Shown here: piece by piece, positions 18,911 to 28,970 of the stretch
Layout: every line of letters starts with the position of its first letter
How positions within the stretch are numbered: the first letter of the stretch is position 1
Source of the DNA: Bacteroidota bacterium
GTDB taxonomy: Bacteria > Bacteroidota > Ignavibacteria > Palsa-1295
DNA: 64,000 nt
Reading direction: 5' to 3'
Assembly: GCA_021324735.1 (NCBI GenBank)
Contig: JAJPIO010000004.1
Coordinates: forward strand, 179,183-243,182
The notes under the pieces: model-generated
What the model was told of the DNA's origin: nothing
Databases searched by the model: none
Seen by the model: only the letters and a program-made list of their open reading frames with translations
Translations under genes and position numbers: made by a program

Positions 18911-19411
18911 TTAAACCGGTCGAACCCGTTTCTTGGGTACGGAGAGCGTCTTCCACTCTTCTCCCTTTCGATGCTTTCCGATATAGACGATCTGCCCAAC
19001 ATGCATCGAAAAATGGCTATGCGCTCGGAGCAGCGCTTCCATCACCGTATGGGAATGGCCCCGAATAAAGATCTCCTTTTGAAGATCCGATTCCTGTAAC
19101 GGACGCACCGCCGCGAGGACACAATCCCAACCTTCCTGCCACATCCGGTTTAAGTCAGCGAGGGTAAGCGATTGCTCAACAAACTCTGCGTCGCGGTCGC
19201 GGGTCGGCTTTTCACCGTCAGTCGTAAGAAAGTCGGTGAAGCGAGAGATCATGTTGCCGTGCAGGTGCTGCACGATCACAGCGATTGAATTCGATTCCGA
19301 GTCAGGCGCCCAATGGACGTCTGCATCGGTGAGTTGTGCAAGGGTCTTCTCTCCTTGGGAGCGAAGCTGTTCGAAAATGGAAGATACTATCGACAAAAAA
19401 GAAGCGCTCAT
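18911..19411 (-). CDS. DinB-like / DUF1572 four-helix protein
   Basis: The 166-residue helical protein resembles the DUF1572 branch of the DinB/YfiT superfamily. It has an early conserved histidine in VQHLHGNMISRF and the C-terminal pair HSHFSMHVGQIVYIGK. These would supply the three-histidine metal site usual in this fold. No signal peptide is present, so it is cytoplasmic. The biochemical role is unknown; relatives include metal-dependent thiol transferases and stress-induced proteins. It is downstream of, and on the same strand as, the exported CBM9-like gene (60-bp gap). Confidence 0.75.
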   Translation of the reverse strand: MSASFLSIVSSIFEQLRSQGEKTLAQLTDADVHWAPDSESNSIAVIVQHLHGNMISRFTDFLTTDGEKPTRDRDAEFVEQSLTLADLNRMWQEGWDCVLAAVRPLQESDLQKEIFIRGHSHTVMEALLRAHSHFSMHVGQIVYIGKHRKGEEWKTLSVPKKRVRPV

Positions 19412-19471
19412 AACTGTATTATATCCGATAAATCGTCCGCGTAATCCCCTTCAATCCGCGTAATCCAGGTT

Positions 19472-20980
19472 CTAGTACCCTGCTTGCGACATTCCGCTTC
19501 GCAGTTTCTCCAAATAGGTAGGATGCACTTCCCCGTAATAGGATGAGCTCGGTTCGAGCACCAGCGTGCCGAACGTCGTCGGATTGCCCTCCTCATATCG
19601 GCTCGTGGCCTGCACCGTCACTTCGTTCGGGCGCGTTGGATCATCGACGTCATACACGAGCGCTGTAAAGCCGAGCGTCGCCGCATCTGTTATGCTGGCA
19701 GTCGATTGAAGCTCCGACGTTTCCTCATTCGTATTTCGAAAAGCAATGGGCGTCTCGTATGATTTTGCTGGGTTCGATTCAAAGCCGAGAAACGTATACG
19801 GGATACGCAGCATGAGTTTATAGCCGGTCACAATACCGTTACTGGTATCGAATGCCATCTGCGCCATTACATGATTCAGGCCGTCCTGCTGGATCAGTGT
19901 GAGCGGTTGCTTCGTACTATACGTGATCTGTGTAACTTTCCCGGGATGCGCTGGCAAGGCAAACGTAATATTCGAAACGCACGAATCGAGAACGGTGCGA
20001 AAGGTTGGGAAACCACCCTGCTTCGATAGTAAGCGCCGATCGCGGTTCAGGCGATCACCGGTGTACTTGGTATCGAACCAGAGGGATACTCGATCGTCAG
20101 CATTGACATTCGGCTGGCCGCCAACAATATAATCATCGCGCACGCGAATGGCTATATAGATATTATCGTCGTTATAGGCCGCCTGCATACCACGGATCGA
20201 AAGATCGGTGGCATCGCGTCGAAGACCGCGGCCAGTGATAATATAATCGGAGCTTGTATCAACAAGCAAATGCCCATAACCGGGATAGATCTCCCTCAAA
20301 CGGCCGTAAGCCGGCAATGTATAGAACGAGGCCGATTCGAGTGCTTCCCCTGATGAACCTGTAAAGTACGATTCTCTCGTATGAAGATTTTCATAATTAC
20401 GATAGACTTCATGCCCAAGCGAGCGAGTTTTCGTACCAGCGGTCAGATCTTCCTTCTCGGTTTCGAATCGGTCGACCAGCGTTACATCGCCCGATTCGAT
20501 AGAATATCCATCCTGCGTCCAGTGCTGCTCTCCGTTCTTCTGAGTGATCGTCACGACCGATCCGTCGATCGTTAGTCCAACTTCAATAGGAGATTCCACG
20601 AATGGCACCTCGCGCTCGAACCGGTTAGCGAGCGTTTTTCCGTGTACGTTCTCAAATAAATAAACTCGGACCTTATTCCGGGCACGCCCCGCATCATATA
20701 GTGAGAGCGCGAGATCGGGCAGTGAGTCATTGGAAAAATCGCCAATAGCGAGCCCCCATACCCGTTCATTCTCGTAATCCGGTATCAGGTTTTTTAGCTC
20801 AGCGGCAAGGGCCGAACTGTGCAATTCGTTCGAAATGCGCGGAAGAAGACTATCGATCGTAGTGCCTTGCGCAATTGCGTGAATTGGCAAAGCAGCGGCA
20901 AGCAAGAAAAAGGTTAGAAAGGCGAAAGCTCTTATGACTATGGGTCGCAGAACGACGGACCTTACGACGTGTGTTCTCAT
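19472..20980 (-). CDS. Exported protein with carbohydrate-binding family 9-like domain
   Basis: The frame opens upstream within the leuS region, but the signal peptide starts at ATG 20980 (MRTHVVRS, then a hydrophobic stretch ending near IHAIAQ), giving 502 residues. Residues about 60-240 include an FG-GAP/EF-like patch ([18 protein letters not shown]). Residues about 265-480 resemble the CBM9-like beta-sandwich: [25 protein letters not shown] and the later [11 protein letters not shown]. No T9SS sorting domain is evident. It is presumably a periplasmic or outer-membrane protein; the function is unknown. It is divergent from leuS, with a 77-bp shared upstream region. Confidence 0.72.
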   Translation of the reverse strand: MRTHVVRSVVLRPIVIRAFAFLTFFLLAAALPIHAIAQGTTIDSLLPRISNELHSSALAAELKNLIPDYENERVWGLAIGDFSNDSLPDLALSLYDAGRARNKVRVYLFENVHGKTLANRFEREVPFVESPIEVGLTIDGSVVTITQKNGEQHWTQDGYSIESGDVTLVDRFETEKEDLTAGTKTRSLGHEVYRNYENLHTRESYFTGSSGEALESASFYTLPAYGRLREIYPGYGHLLVDTSSDYIITGRGLRRDATDLSIRGMQAAYNDDNIYIAIRVRDDYIVGGQPNVNADDRVSLWFDTKYTGDRLNRDRRLLSKQGGFPTFRTVLDSCVSNITFALPAHPGKVTQITYSTKQPLTLIQQDGLNHVMAQMAFDTSNGIVTGYKLMLRIPYTFLGFESNPAKSYETPIAFRNTNEETSELQSTASITDAATLGFTALVYDVDDPTRPNEVTVQATSRYEEGNPTTFGTLVLEPSSSYYGEVHPTYLEKLRSGMSQAGY

Positions 20981-21057
20981 GTCTGCAAAAATACGGAACG
21001 GTCGAATCACTTTACTGCTTCCGAATAACTCATTCTCCATCACACATATTCCACATT

Positions 21058-23673
21058 GTGGCCTATCCGTTTTCCGAAATCGAGCTGAAGTGGCAAGAAT
21101 ACTGGCGAACGCACGAGACGTTTCGCGTTGAGACCGGCTCTTCCAAACCAAAATATTATGTAATGGACATGTTCGCCTACCCATCGGGCGAAGGCCTGCA
21201 CATGGGCCACGTTCATTACGCCGCCGCGGATATCATGATGCGCATGAAGCGCATGCAGGGTTTTAATGCGCTCCATCCGACCGGCTGGGATGCGTTCGGA
21301 TTGCCTGCCGAGCAGTACGCCGTCCGACATAAATTGCACCCGCGTATAACGACGGAGAAGAATATCGCCAATTTCCGCCGCCAACTGGAAGCACTTGGTT
21401 TTGGCTACGATTGGAGCCGCGAGATCAATACCACCGATCCCAACTACTTCAAGTGGACCCAGTGGATCTTCCTCAAATTCTTCGATTCGTACTACGATAC
21501 TAAAGAGAATCGTGCAAAGCCGATCGCCGATCTCATTTCACTGATCGAAAAGAATGGCACGCACTCGCTTCCGTGCAATGTGCACGGTCGCGACGTTCGT
21601 CATTACACGGCCGAAGAGTGGAAGGCTGCGACCAACAAGCAACGATCTGATTTCCTTGGCGCTTGCCGCCTTGCTTATCTCTCCGATGCGCCGGTAAACT
21701 GGTGCCCGGAGTTGGGTACGGTTCTCGCCAATGAAGAGGTACCGGAGCAAGAAGAGAAAGGCTTTACCGTTGTTCGGCGCAATATGCGTCAGTGGATGCT
21801 GCGAATCACCGCCTATGCCGAACGGCTGCTTCAGGATCTCGATGGCCTCGATTGGCGCGAGAGTACGCTGGAGATGCAGCGCAATTGGATCGGACGAAGC
21901 GAGGGGGCAGAGATCGACTTTGAGATCGCAGGTGCCGGCGACATCATTCGTGTTTTCACCACGCGTCCCGACACCCTCTTTGGCGCGACCTATATGGTCC
22001 TGGCGCCGGAGCATCCGCTGGTCGATAAAATAACTACCTCTTCGCAACGCGCGAAAGTCGATGAGTATTTGGAGGCGGTCAAGCGTAAAAGCGATCTGGA
22101 GCGCGCCGACCTTTCCCGCGAAAAAACCGGGGTATTTACCGGAGCATATGCAAAAAATCCGGCCAACGGCGAGCGCATTCCGATCTGGATCGCAGACTAT
22201 GTACTAATGTCCTATGGCACCGGCGCAATCATGTCAGTGCCGGGCCACGACGAGCGAGATTTTGAATTTGCGGAAGCATTTGGCCTCCCAATAGTCCGCG
22301 TTGTCCAGGCACCGGGCGTGGATGGCAGCGAACCGCTTGCAAAGCCCTTCACTGATGAAGGTATTGCCGTTAACTCCGGCTTCCTGAACGGTCTCGCGAC
22401 AGCACAGGCCAAAACAACAATGATCTCCTGGCTCGAGGAGCAAAAGCTGGGCAATCGATCGATCAAGTATAAACTACGCGATTGGCTCTTTTCCCGCCAG
22501 CGCTATTGGGGCGAGCCGTTCCCTATCGTTTTCGCAAATGATGGCGACGGAGAATACCCGAAAGCGCTTGGGGAAGAAAGGCTGCCCGTAATGCTTCCGG
22601 AAGTAGAGAGCTATCAACCATCCGGTACCGGCGAATCCCCACTGGCAACGATCACGGAATGGGTCAACACGACCGATCCGGAAACCGGCAAACCGGCTCG
22701 TCGCGAAACGAACACGATGCCGCAATGGGCGGGATCATCGTGGTACTACCTGCGGTATCTCGATCCAAAGAACGATAGCGAGCCGGTTTCAAAGACCGCT
22801 GAGAATTATTGGATGCCAGTCGATCTCTATATCGGCGGCACGGAGCATGCCGTAACGCACTTACTCTATTCGCGCTTCTGGCATAAGGTGCTCTACGATT
22901 ATGGCATCGTCTCGACAAAGGAGCCATTCAGGAAGATGTACCATCAGGGCATCGTACTTGGTGAGAACGGCGTCAAGATGTCGAAATCGCTTGGCAATGT
23001 TGTCAATCCGGACGAATTCCTTTCGAAGTATGGGGCCGATTCGCTGCGCACCTATTACATGTTCCTGGGACCTTTCGAGGCGATGAAGCCGTGGGATTCG
23101 CAGGGTATTATGGGCGTGCACCGTTTCCTCAATCGTATTTGGCGCTTGGCTGTCCGGGAGGATGGAGTGACCGATCTTTCACGGCTGACGGCAAATGCGC
23201 CCTCCCGAAATCTGGAGCGGGCGTTGCATCAAACGATCCAAAAGGTCGGCGAAGATGTAAGCGCACTGCAATTCAACACGGCCGTAAGCGCTCTCATGAT
23301 CCTTCTGAACAAAATGGAGGATGAAGAAGGTGGTGTGCCACGCACAGCATTCGAGACACTCATCAAACTGATCGCACCATTTGCACCACACATTGCAGAA
23401 GAACTGTGGCAGCGGCTCGGCAATAACGATTCGCTCTTTAATAGCGAGTGGCCTAACTACGATGAATCGAAGACCGTTGAAGATGCCGTCGTGCTCGTGC
23501 TTCAAGTGAATGGCAAAGTTCGCGACAAGCTCGAAGTACCTCGCGGACTGTCGCGCGAAGCGCTCGAAGCATTCGCGCGCGATAGTGCCAACGTCAAAAA
23601 GCATATCGACGGCAAAGAGATACGAAAGGTCATCGTCGTACCTGATAAGCTGGTCAATGTAGTAGTTGGATAA
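21058..23673 (+). CDS. leuS: Leucyl-tRNA synthetase
   Basis: This class Ia synthetase charges tRNA-Leu. The protein is about 871 residues from GTG 21058, which gives the expected [15 protein letters not shown]-terminus; the frame is open further upstream to 20971. The HIGH-type motif is HMGH in [11 protein letters not shown], and the KMSKS loop is [10 protein letters not shown]. The editing CP1 domain has [11 protein letters not shown]. The C-terminal anticodon-binding and [16 protein letters not shown] region ([14 protein letters not shown]) is intact. Two tRNA-Leu genes flank this segment at 18777 and 24932. ddl follows 30 bp downstream. Confidence 0.96.
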   Translation: MAYPFSEIELKWQEYWRTHETFRVETGSSKPKYYVMDMFAYPSGEGLHMGHVHYAAADIMMRMKRMQGFNALHPTGWDAFGLPAEQYAVRHKLHPRITTEKNIANFRRQLEALGFGYDWSREINTTDPNYFKWTQWIFLKFFDSYYDTKENRAKPIADLISLIEKNGTHSLPCNVHGRDVRHYTAEEWKAATNKQRSDFLGACRLAYLSDAPVNWCPELGTVLANEEVPEQEEKGFTVVRRNMRQWMLRITAYAERLLQDLDGLDWRESTLEMQRNWIGRSEGAEIDFEIAGAGDIIRVFTTRPDTLFGATYMVLAPEHPLVDKITTSSQRAKVDEYLEAVKRKSDLERADLSREKTGVFTGAYAKNPANGERIPIWIADYVLMSYGTGAIMSVPGHDERDFEFAEAFGLPIVRVVQAPGVDGSEPLAKPFTDEGIAVNSGFLNGLATAQAKTTMISWLEEQKLGNRSIKYKLRDWLFSRQRYWGEPFPIVFANDGDGEYPKALGEERLPVMLPEVESYQPSGTGESPLATITEWVNTTDPETGKPARRETNTMPQWAGSSWYYLRYLDPKNDSEPVSKTAENYWMPVDLYIGGTEHAVTHLLYSRFWHKVLYDYGIVSTKEPFRKMYHQGIVLGENGVKMSKSLGNVVNPDEFLSKYGADSLRTYYMFLGPFEAMKPWDSQGIMGVHRFLNRIWRLAVREDGVTDLSRLTANAPSRNLERALHQTIQKVGEDVSALQFNTAVSALMILLNKMEDEEGGVPRTAFETLIKLIAPFAPHIAEELWQRLGNNDSLFNSEWPNYDESKTVEDAVVLVLQVNGKVRDKLEVPRGLSREALEAFARDSANVKKHIDGKEIRKVIVVPDKLVNVVVG

Positions 23674-23703
23674 TTTCACCCTTCACCAAACCCATTACTC
23701 ACT

Positions 23704-24732
23704 GTGAAACTGTGTGTACTCTTAGGCGGACCAAGTGCCGAGCGTGAGATCTCTCTTCTTTCGGGACATGGTATGGCTCAGGCGCTCGCAAACCGTGGAC
23801 ACGATGTAACATTGCTCGATCCAGCGACAGGACGCGTGATGCGGTTACAGGAGTTTACCTCGAACCCACCAAGCGTAGAGCCACCCACCGCAGTCGAGCT
23901 TGGCAAGATCTCTATGGGCACTCGCATGCTCGATAGTTTAACATCCGCCGCCGTGCAGGAAGCCGATGTTATTGTGCTCGGGCTTCATGGTGTACCGGGT
24001 GAGGATGGCCTTGTACAATCGGTACTCGAGTTACTCGGCAAGCCATATACCGGGTCTGATTCCAGGACCAGCGCTATCTGCATCGATAAGCACTATACCA
24101 AGATCATTTTGAAGGATGCTGGAATTGCTGTTCCGCGTGGCCTCATTGTGCAAAAGGGCGCGCGTCCTTCGGAGCGTCATGCCGCATGGGAGTTAGCAAA
24201 GGTAGAGCTTGGAATTCCGCTCGTTATCAAACCGAACGATCAAGGCTCGACGGTAGGACTGACCATCCTTAGGGAAGAATCAGAAGAGGCATTCCTTCGT
24301 GCAATTGACCTTGCACTCGAATACAGCGGCAAAGCATTGGTCGAGGAATTTGTAGATGGCCATGAGCTGACCGTCTCGATACTTGGCCGAGAAGCATTGC
24401 CTATCATTGAGATCACGACCAAAGGCGGATTCTACGATTACTTCCATAAGTACACCGCGGGAATGAGCGAGCATATATGTCCGGCACAGCTTCCCTCTGA
24501 ACTCGCCTCCGCCATTCAGGCGGATGCCTTAAAAGCATTCGAAGTGACAGGCTGCCGCGGATACGGGCGTATCGACTTTCGTCTGCGTCCTGATGGTACC
24601 TACGCTTGCCTCGAGATCAATACCCTCCCCGGCATGACTTCGACAAGCCTCATTCCGGATGCGGCAAACGCGGCTGGGATCTCGTTCGAAGAGCTTTGCG
24701 AACGAATTGTTCAGGCGGCTCTTCCGCAGTAA
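23704..24732 (+). CDS. ddl: D-alanine--D-alanine ligase
   Basis: This 342-residue ATP-grasp enzyme makes the D-Ala-D-Ala dipeptide for peptidoglycan. The N-terminal GGPSAEREISLLSG is the Ddl signature. VIKPNDQGSTVGL is the ATP-grasp phosphate loop, and EINTLPGMTSTSLIP is the C-terminal Mg/ATP signature. The start is GTG 23704. It is 30 bp after leuS and probably co-transcribed with it. The 199-bp gap between ddl and the next tRNA shows no recognisable feature. Confidence 0.95.
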   Translation: MKLCVLLGGPSAEREISLLSGHGMAQALANRGHDVTLLDPATGRVMRLQEFTSNPPSVEPPTAVELGKISMGTRMLDSLTSAAVQEADVIVLGLHGVPGEDGLVQSVLELLGKPYTGSDSRTSAICIDKHYTKIILKDAGIAVPRGLIVQKGARPSERHAAWELAKVELGIPLVIKPNDQGSTVGLTILREESEEAFLRAIDLALEYSGKALVEEFVDGHELTVSILGREALPIIEITTKGGFYDYFHKYTAGMSEHICPAQLPSELASAIQADALKAFEVTGCRGYGRIDFRLRPDGTYACLEINTLPGMTSTSLIPDAANAAGISFEELCERIVQAALPQ

Positions 24733-24931
24733 TTCGAGATACATAGATCAGGCACGTGCACTCTTCGGAACAGGGTTACTTCGTGTGAGATTGCTTCTGG
24801 AAGCGCTTATCCGTAGGCGGACAAAAACGCATTACGTATCGCATTGCGATATTCGGAACCAGCGTCAAGAAATAGTCTGTTACCGCGTGCCCGGCACAAG
24901 GCCGGCGGCGCGACCAGGTTGCGCTTTCTAA

Positions 24932-25018
24932 GCCCGAGTGGTGAAATTGGTAGACACGCTGTGTTCAGGGCGCAGTAGTCGTGAGGCTGTGCGAGTTCGA
25001 GTCTCGCCTCGGGCACCA
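24932..25018 (+). tRNA. tRNA-Leu (anticodon CAG)
   Basis: This is a class II cloverleaf. The acceptor GCCCGAG pairs with CTCGGGC. The anticodon stem CTGTG/CGCAG holds the loop TTCAGGG with anticodon CAG. It has a long variable arm and a T stem GCGAG/CTCGC with TTCGAGT. The discriminator A is followed by an encoded CCA at 25016-25018, unlike the other tRNA-Leu in the window. Confidence 0.96.
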
Positions 25019-25067
25019 ATTCGATAAAGGACGACCGAACGCTCGTTTTTTCTTCTCCGCGACGCTG

Positions 25068-26498
25068 GTGAATACCACGCATTCCACCGAGCCATCCAAG
25101 ACGGTCTCTGCGCCACTCGATAAGATCAAGGCCGCGTGGGTTTCTCTCCTTGTCACGTTTCTTCTCCTCCTCGGTAAGCTTGTTATCGGTCTTTTGACTG
25201 GCTCGCTGGTCATTCTTTCTCTTGCAGCAGAGTCGGGTGTCGATCTGGCATCGGTGCTTATCACGCTCCTCGCGGTGCGCATTAGCTCGATACCACCGGA
25301 TGAAGATCATCCCTATGGCCACGGCAAATTCGAAAGCCTTTCAGCGCTGGTAGAAGGCCTCTTGTTATTCCTTGTCACGGTGTGGATCGCCTTCCATGCG
25401 GTGCAGCATCTATTGGGCGCTGTGAGCGCCGTCGTAGTGAACGCCTGGAGCTTTGGCATTCTCATCGTTTCAGTTGGGCTCGATGCCTGGCGTGCACGGA
25501 CCTTGCGACGAGCGGCAAAACGACATCACTCGAATGCACTCGATGCAAGCGCCCTCCACTTTTTCACCGATTCCTTAAGCTCGCTCGTTGCGATCGTGGC
25601 CCTGCTACTCATTCAGTTCGCTGGCTTCCGTGCCGCCGATGACATCGGAGCGTTGCTCGTCGCTGGTTTTGTGGCATACCTTAGCCTTCGGATGATCCTC
25701 CGTGCGATCCATGCCCTTACAGATCGCATCACGTCGTTCGAACAGAATGAAGCGGTACGTACGATCATAGCACAAATACCGGGCATTGAAGAGCTAACGC
25801 GGCTTCGGCTTCGTCAGGGAGGGCCGGTCCTCTTTGTTGAAGCAAGCGTTACGATCAATCGGGTGTTGCCCTACGCCGCCATTCAACGAATTATCGCCGA
25901 CATTGAAACGAAGATCCTCGAGTCGTTTCCAAATGCGGACGTCACGGTACATTGGCGACCTGTCCGTTCCGAGATCGAGGCACCGTTCGAGACGATCAAG
26001 ATCGTTGCCGGTGAATTTGGCCTCTTGCCACACAACATCGAGCTTTCAGAAACGAAGGAGGGACAGATCGCTCTCGATTACCATCTGGAATTCGCACCCG
26101 GCACCTCTCTTGTCGATGCCGAAGCGCTATCTCGCCGCGTTGAAGCAAGACTGCGAGAAGAACTTCCTGACGTTGGGCCGATCTTCGTTCATCTGGAAGA
26201 AGAACGCTCGGACCGTAAATTACCAAAGGTCGAAGATATCGAACCAACGGAGAAGAATAATATCGACGTGGTCAAAGCAATCGCCAGAGAGGCCGACGAG
26301 TCCGTTCAAGCGATCGAAGGGGTACACTTCTTCCGCGAGCCGGAAGAAGATCACTTGAAGTTAGTATTGACCGCTCGGGTCTCTCAGAATTTATCCCTTC
26401 GGGACGCCCATCAGATCGCGACCAATGTGGAGGCTGCACTCCGCAAGCGTTTCCCGGAGATCTCGCGGATCGTCATTCAGGCCGCGTCGATCGATTAG
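25068..26498 (+). CDS. Cation diffusion facilitator transporter with extended C-terminus
   Basis: The N-terminal ~200 residues form six membrane segments of the CDF family (Zn2+/Fe2+/Mn2+ efflux by H+ antiport). EDHPYGHGKFE is the typical loop after segment 3, and HFFTDSL supplies the segment 5 His-x3-Asp metal site. In segment 2 the usual His is replaced, giving AAESGVDLAS. The cytoplasmic part is unusually long (~270 residues) and seems to hold three successive dimerisation-type alpha/beta modules instead of one. The frame opens inside the tRNA; GTG 25068 is the first plausible start after it. The 3' end overlaps the convergent PASTA gene by 4 bp. Confidence 0.87.
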   Translation: MNTTHSTEPSKTVSAPLDKIKAAWVSLLVTFLLLLGKLVIGLLTGSLVILSLAAESGVDLASVLITLLAVRISSIPPDEDHPYGHGKFESLSALVEGLLLFLVTVWIAFHAVQHLLGAVSAVVVNAWSFGILIVSVGLDAWRARTLRRAAKRHHSNALDASALHFFTDSLSSLVAIVALLLIQFAGFRAADDIGALLVAGFVAYLSLRMILRAIHALTDRITSFEQNEAVRTIIAQIPGIEELTRLRLRQGGPVLFVEASVTINRVLPYAAIQRIIADIETKILESFPNADVTVHWRPVRSEIEAPFETIKIVAGEFGLLPHNIELSETKEGQIALDYHLEFAPGTSLVDAEALSRRVEARLREELPDVGPIFVHLEEERSDRKLPKVEDIEPTEKNNIDVVKAIAREADESVQAIEGVHFFREPEEDHLKLVLTARVSQNLSLRDAHQIATNVEAALRKRFPEISRIVIQAASID

Positions 26499-27304
26499 GG
26501 CGCATTGTTCGGCGGCGTCCCACCACCTCGTGCAACGAAAACATCTACTGATGCGCCTTCATTGACCAGGTCACCGGCCGGAGGATACTGATCGAGCACT
26601 TGATTTTCGGGCGCACCATTTTGGTAATTCACCTTTCCTAATTCGAGCTTTACACTCTTAAGCTTTTCGATCGCTTGAGAGAGAGACATGTTACTGAGGC
26701 TCGGCACTGGTACGCGCCCCATAAGCGGGCCTTCCGAAACAACAAGATTAACGAGCGTACTGGCTGTCGTTTTTGTACCGGGCGCCGGCGACTGAGTAAA
26801 CACCGTACCATTCGTCGCACTATCCGAATATTGATAGCTTACGTTGCCGATCGACATATTCGATTTGAGCAGCAGCATCTTGGCATCGCGAAGCGATTTG
26901 CCGCGAAGGTCCGGCACTTGTGCCATCTCTTTGCCACCAGAGATAATGAGATACACCTTCCGCCCGGGTTTCGTCTGCTCTCCCCCTTCCGGCGTTTCGC
27001 GAATGATCGTCCCTTCCGGCGCTTTATCGTCAAAGCGAACTTCATACTGCACTGGCTCGTAACCGGCATTCTTCAGGTTTTGCATCGCCGCATCGGTCTT
27101 CATTCCGACGACCTGCGGTACCGTTGCGACTGAGCCCCGCTTGACATATAGCGGCATGACGACGTCATCGAAAAGAAGGATGAGCAGGAACAGCCCAACA
27201 ATGGAGAGGATCACGATCAGCACCCACCGGCGGCGTAACGGTTTAGGCAATGAATGCTTAGCGTCGGACGGCACAGGCGCGTTGTGTTCGAGCTCTTCAG
27301 GCAT
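26495..27304 (-). CDS. Single-pass membrane protein with three PASTA domains
   Basis: The 269-residue protein has a short Pro-rich cytoplasmic tail, one membrane segment (residues about 27-48) and three PASTA domains (about 58-125, 128-193 and 197-260). Each has a VPxxxGxxxxxA pattern (TVPQVVGMKTDAAMQNL, QVPDLRGKSLRDAKMLL, PVPSLSNMSLSQAIEKL). PASTA domains bind uncrosslinked peptidoglycan or muropeptides in kinases and PBPs. Here there is no kinase or transpeptidase domain. It may be a peptidoglycan sensor or anchor; in Bacteroidota and relatives such stand-alone PASTA proteins are common and uncharacterised. Confidence 0.88.
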   Translation of the reverse strand: MPEELEHNAPVPSDAKHSLPKPLRRRWVLIVILSIVGLFLLILLFDDVVMPLYVKRGSVATVPQVVGMKTDAAMQNLKNAGYEPVQYEVRFDDKAPEGTIIRETPEGGEQTKPGRKVYLIISGGKEMAQVPDLRGKSLRDAKMLLLKSNMSIGNVSYQYSDSATNGTVFTQSPAPGTKTTASTLVNLVVSEGPLMGRVPVPSLSNMSLSQAIEKLKSVKLELGKVNYQNGAPENQVLDQYPPAGDLVNEGASVDVFVARGGGTPPNNAP

Positions 27305-27461
27305 GGATGGAATTCGTTCGGGAAAAGATCAGATGTTGGCGCTGAAGCATGCGACCTCAATAGGCGCTTCTATAAGGGGGCAACATTTCGTGACCTACTT
27401 TCATCCCGCTTCCGCGAACAAGGCGGCCTCGGATTCGGTTACGTTGCAAGGTCTTTTCACA

Positions 27462-27887
27462 ATGCCGACTAAAGCATCTCAACATATTGCCTTCTTTGCC
27501 GTCTTTATTATTTCGGTACTGCTTCACCGATTTGTATATCTGAATTTGAAGCGCATACTGCTGCGCGATTATCCGAAGGCTGGCCCGCGGCTTCAACGCA
27601 TCGCCCTCTGGAGCTTCGTTGCAATGGACCTGCCGTTCGCCTTTATTTTCTTTCGTGGCGCCATTACCGCTGAGCTAACACTGCTTACTCGCCTGATCCT
27701 TTATCCGTTCTCGATCTGGCAAGCGATCATGCTCCTGTGGGCCGTGATCTTAGTACCGGTCACTCTTATTCGCCGCCGCGAACAATTAGGCGTTGCGTAT
27801 ATTCGTCGCATAGCTCGCCGATGGAAGGAACGCAGCTTTGAAGATACTGAGGAAACGGCAGAAGACGAGCTCGTACTGGAATCGTAA
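27462..27887 (+). CDS. Small integral membrane protein paired with a metallophosphoesterase
   Basis: This 141-residue protein, read from ATG 27462, has three to four hydrophobic segments and a charged C-terminal tail (RRWKERSFEDTEETAEDE). In many Bacteroidota/Chlorobi metallophosphoesterases a membrane domain of this kind (with RLILYPFSIWQ and LIPVTLIRR-like stretches) is fused in front of the catalytic domain. Here it ends 22 bp before the phosphoesterase gene, as if the fusion were split into two genes. I infer that it anchors or partners that enzyme. The longer frame back to 27141 overlaps the opposite PASTA gene and is not credible. Confidence 0.65.
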   Translation: MPTKASQHIAFFAVFIISVLLHRFVYLNLKRILLRDYPKAGPRLQRIALWSFVAMDLPFAFIFFRGAITAELTLLTRLILYPFSIWQAIMLLWAVILVPVTLIRRREQLGVAYIRRIARRWKERSFEDTEETAEDELVLES

Positions 27888-27909
27888 GTTAGGAGAAGGA
27901 CTGTAGGAA

Positions 27910-28848
27910 ATGCAGGAAGAATTGATAGAACAGCAAAAGGACGCGGAAGAAGGTAAAGGCCCAGGCAGCATTACTCGTCGTGCGTTCTTACACACGAGTA
28001 TTCTTGGCATTAGCGGCTTCGCGATGACAAGTTGCACCCGCGGTATTCTCGATAGAAACGAGATCGAGATCACGAACAAGTCGTTTGCTATTCCCAATCT
28101 TCCGCCGGCGTTCGAAGGCAAAACGATCACCTTCTTAAGCGATATCCATTCCGGTCCGTTTATGGACGTGGACGAGATGCAGCGCATCGTTCACATCGTG
28201 AATAACTTAAAGAGTGATATTATCGTCCTGCCAGGCGATTTTGTCACTTCTCATCCGAATGAGATCGGCCCTTTTGCTGAAGCGATGAACGAGCTGAAAG
28301 CACCGCTGGGCGTTTATGCCTGTACCGGCAACCACGATTATTATGCAGGCGTCGATTACGTAAGTCGCGGCATCGAAGATACCGGCATAAAGCTTTTGCG
28401 CAATGAGAATGTGCGTTTAGAGATCGGTGGCCAAAGCATGCATCTTATTGGCATCGATGACGACGATGCAAAAACCGTGTCGAAATTTGTCGAAGGCAAA
28501 CATGCACCGCATATAGAAGCGGCGTTTCGAGGCGTGCCGGAAACGGCAGCAACCGTTCTTCTTTGCCATAAGCCCTACATGTTCGAAGACTTCGCTAAAA
28601 CGAATGTCGGACTAATGCTCTCGGGCCATACTCATGGCGGACAGATCGTCCTTGCCCGTTTTGGTAAAAGCGTGCTTGCCTTTAGCTCGCTTGCATCGGA
28701 GTTCGTCGAAGGCACCTACTTACCCACCGAGTCAAGATCGAAAACTCAGATGTATGTCTCGCGTGGTATCGGTGTCGTTGGTCTTCCCATTCGCATCAAT
28801 TGTCCGCCGGAGATCACGAAGATCACGCTCTCGGCAGCGACAGCATAA
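27910..28848 (+). CDS. Calcineurin-like metallophosphoesterase, probably exported
   Basis: The 312-residue enzyme has the full set of dimetal phosphoesterase motifs in order: SDIHSGP, LPGDFV, CTGNHDYY, LLCHKP and LSGHTHGGQ. Residues 24-42 (RRAFLHTSILGISGFAMTS) look like a twin-arginine signal ending at a possible lipobox cysteine (TSC). The family (YkuE/LpxH-like) hydrolyses phosphoesters such as UDP-sugar lipids; the substrate is unknown. It follows the small membrane protein by 22 bp. Confidence 0.88.
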   Translation: MQEELIEQQKDAEEGKGPGSITRRAFLHTSILGISGFAMTSCTRGILDRNEIEITNKSFAIPNLPPAFEGKTITFLSDIHSGPFMDVDEMQRIVHIVNNLKSDIIVLPGDFVTSHPNEIGPFAEAMNELKAPLGVYACTGNHDYYAGVDYVSRGIEDTGIKLLRNENVRLEIGGQSMHLIGIDDDDAKTVSKFVEGKHAPHIEAAFRGVPETAATVLLCHKPYMFEDFAKTNVGLMLSGHTHGGQIVLARFGKSVLAFSSLASEFVEGTYLPTESRSKTQMYVSRGIGVVGLPIRINCPPEITKITLSAATA

Positions 28849-28885
28849 TATAGGGATAGCTCCTTTAATTTTTCGTAAACAAGAC

Positions 28886-28959
28886 CTTCCTTAAGAAGGA
28901 AGACCTCCCCTCCTTAAGAAGGAGGGGAAGGATGCACCGAAGGTGCATCCAGGGGTGGT
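28886..28959. repeat. Left hairpin cluster of the DUF559 cassette
   Basis: Three perfect hairpins lie in a row: CTTCCTT/AAGGAAG (28886-28902), CCCCTCCTT/AAGGAGGGG (28907-28927, loop AAG) and GGATGCACC/GGTGCATCC (28930-28950, loop GAA). They are followed by AGGGGTGGT at 28951-28959, 11 bp before the DUF559 start codon. The second hairpin and the GGGGTGGT box recur inverted at 29336-29370. Confidence 0.9.
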
Positions 28960-28970
28960 AATTTTGCACG

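Noticed and set aside
20986..20993. TAnnTTTG promoter element for the CBM9-like gene
   Set aside because: A perfect match on the minus strand, but it lies only about five bases before the start codon and lacks a matching upstream TTTG box.
24733..24931. Possible small RNA or attachment site between ddl and tRNA-Leu
   Set aside because: No stable long hairpin, no known RNA motif and no duplicate of the tRNA end can be seen.
24807..25322. Minus-strand 171-codon ORF across tRNA-Leu(CAG)
   Set aside because: It covers a tRNA gene and the start of the CDF transporter and has no family resemblance.
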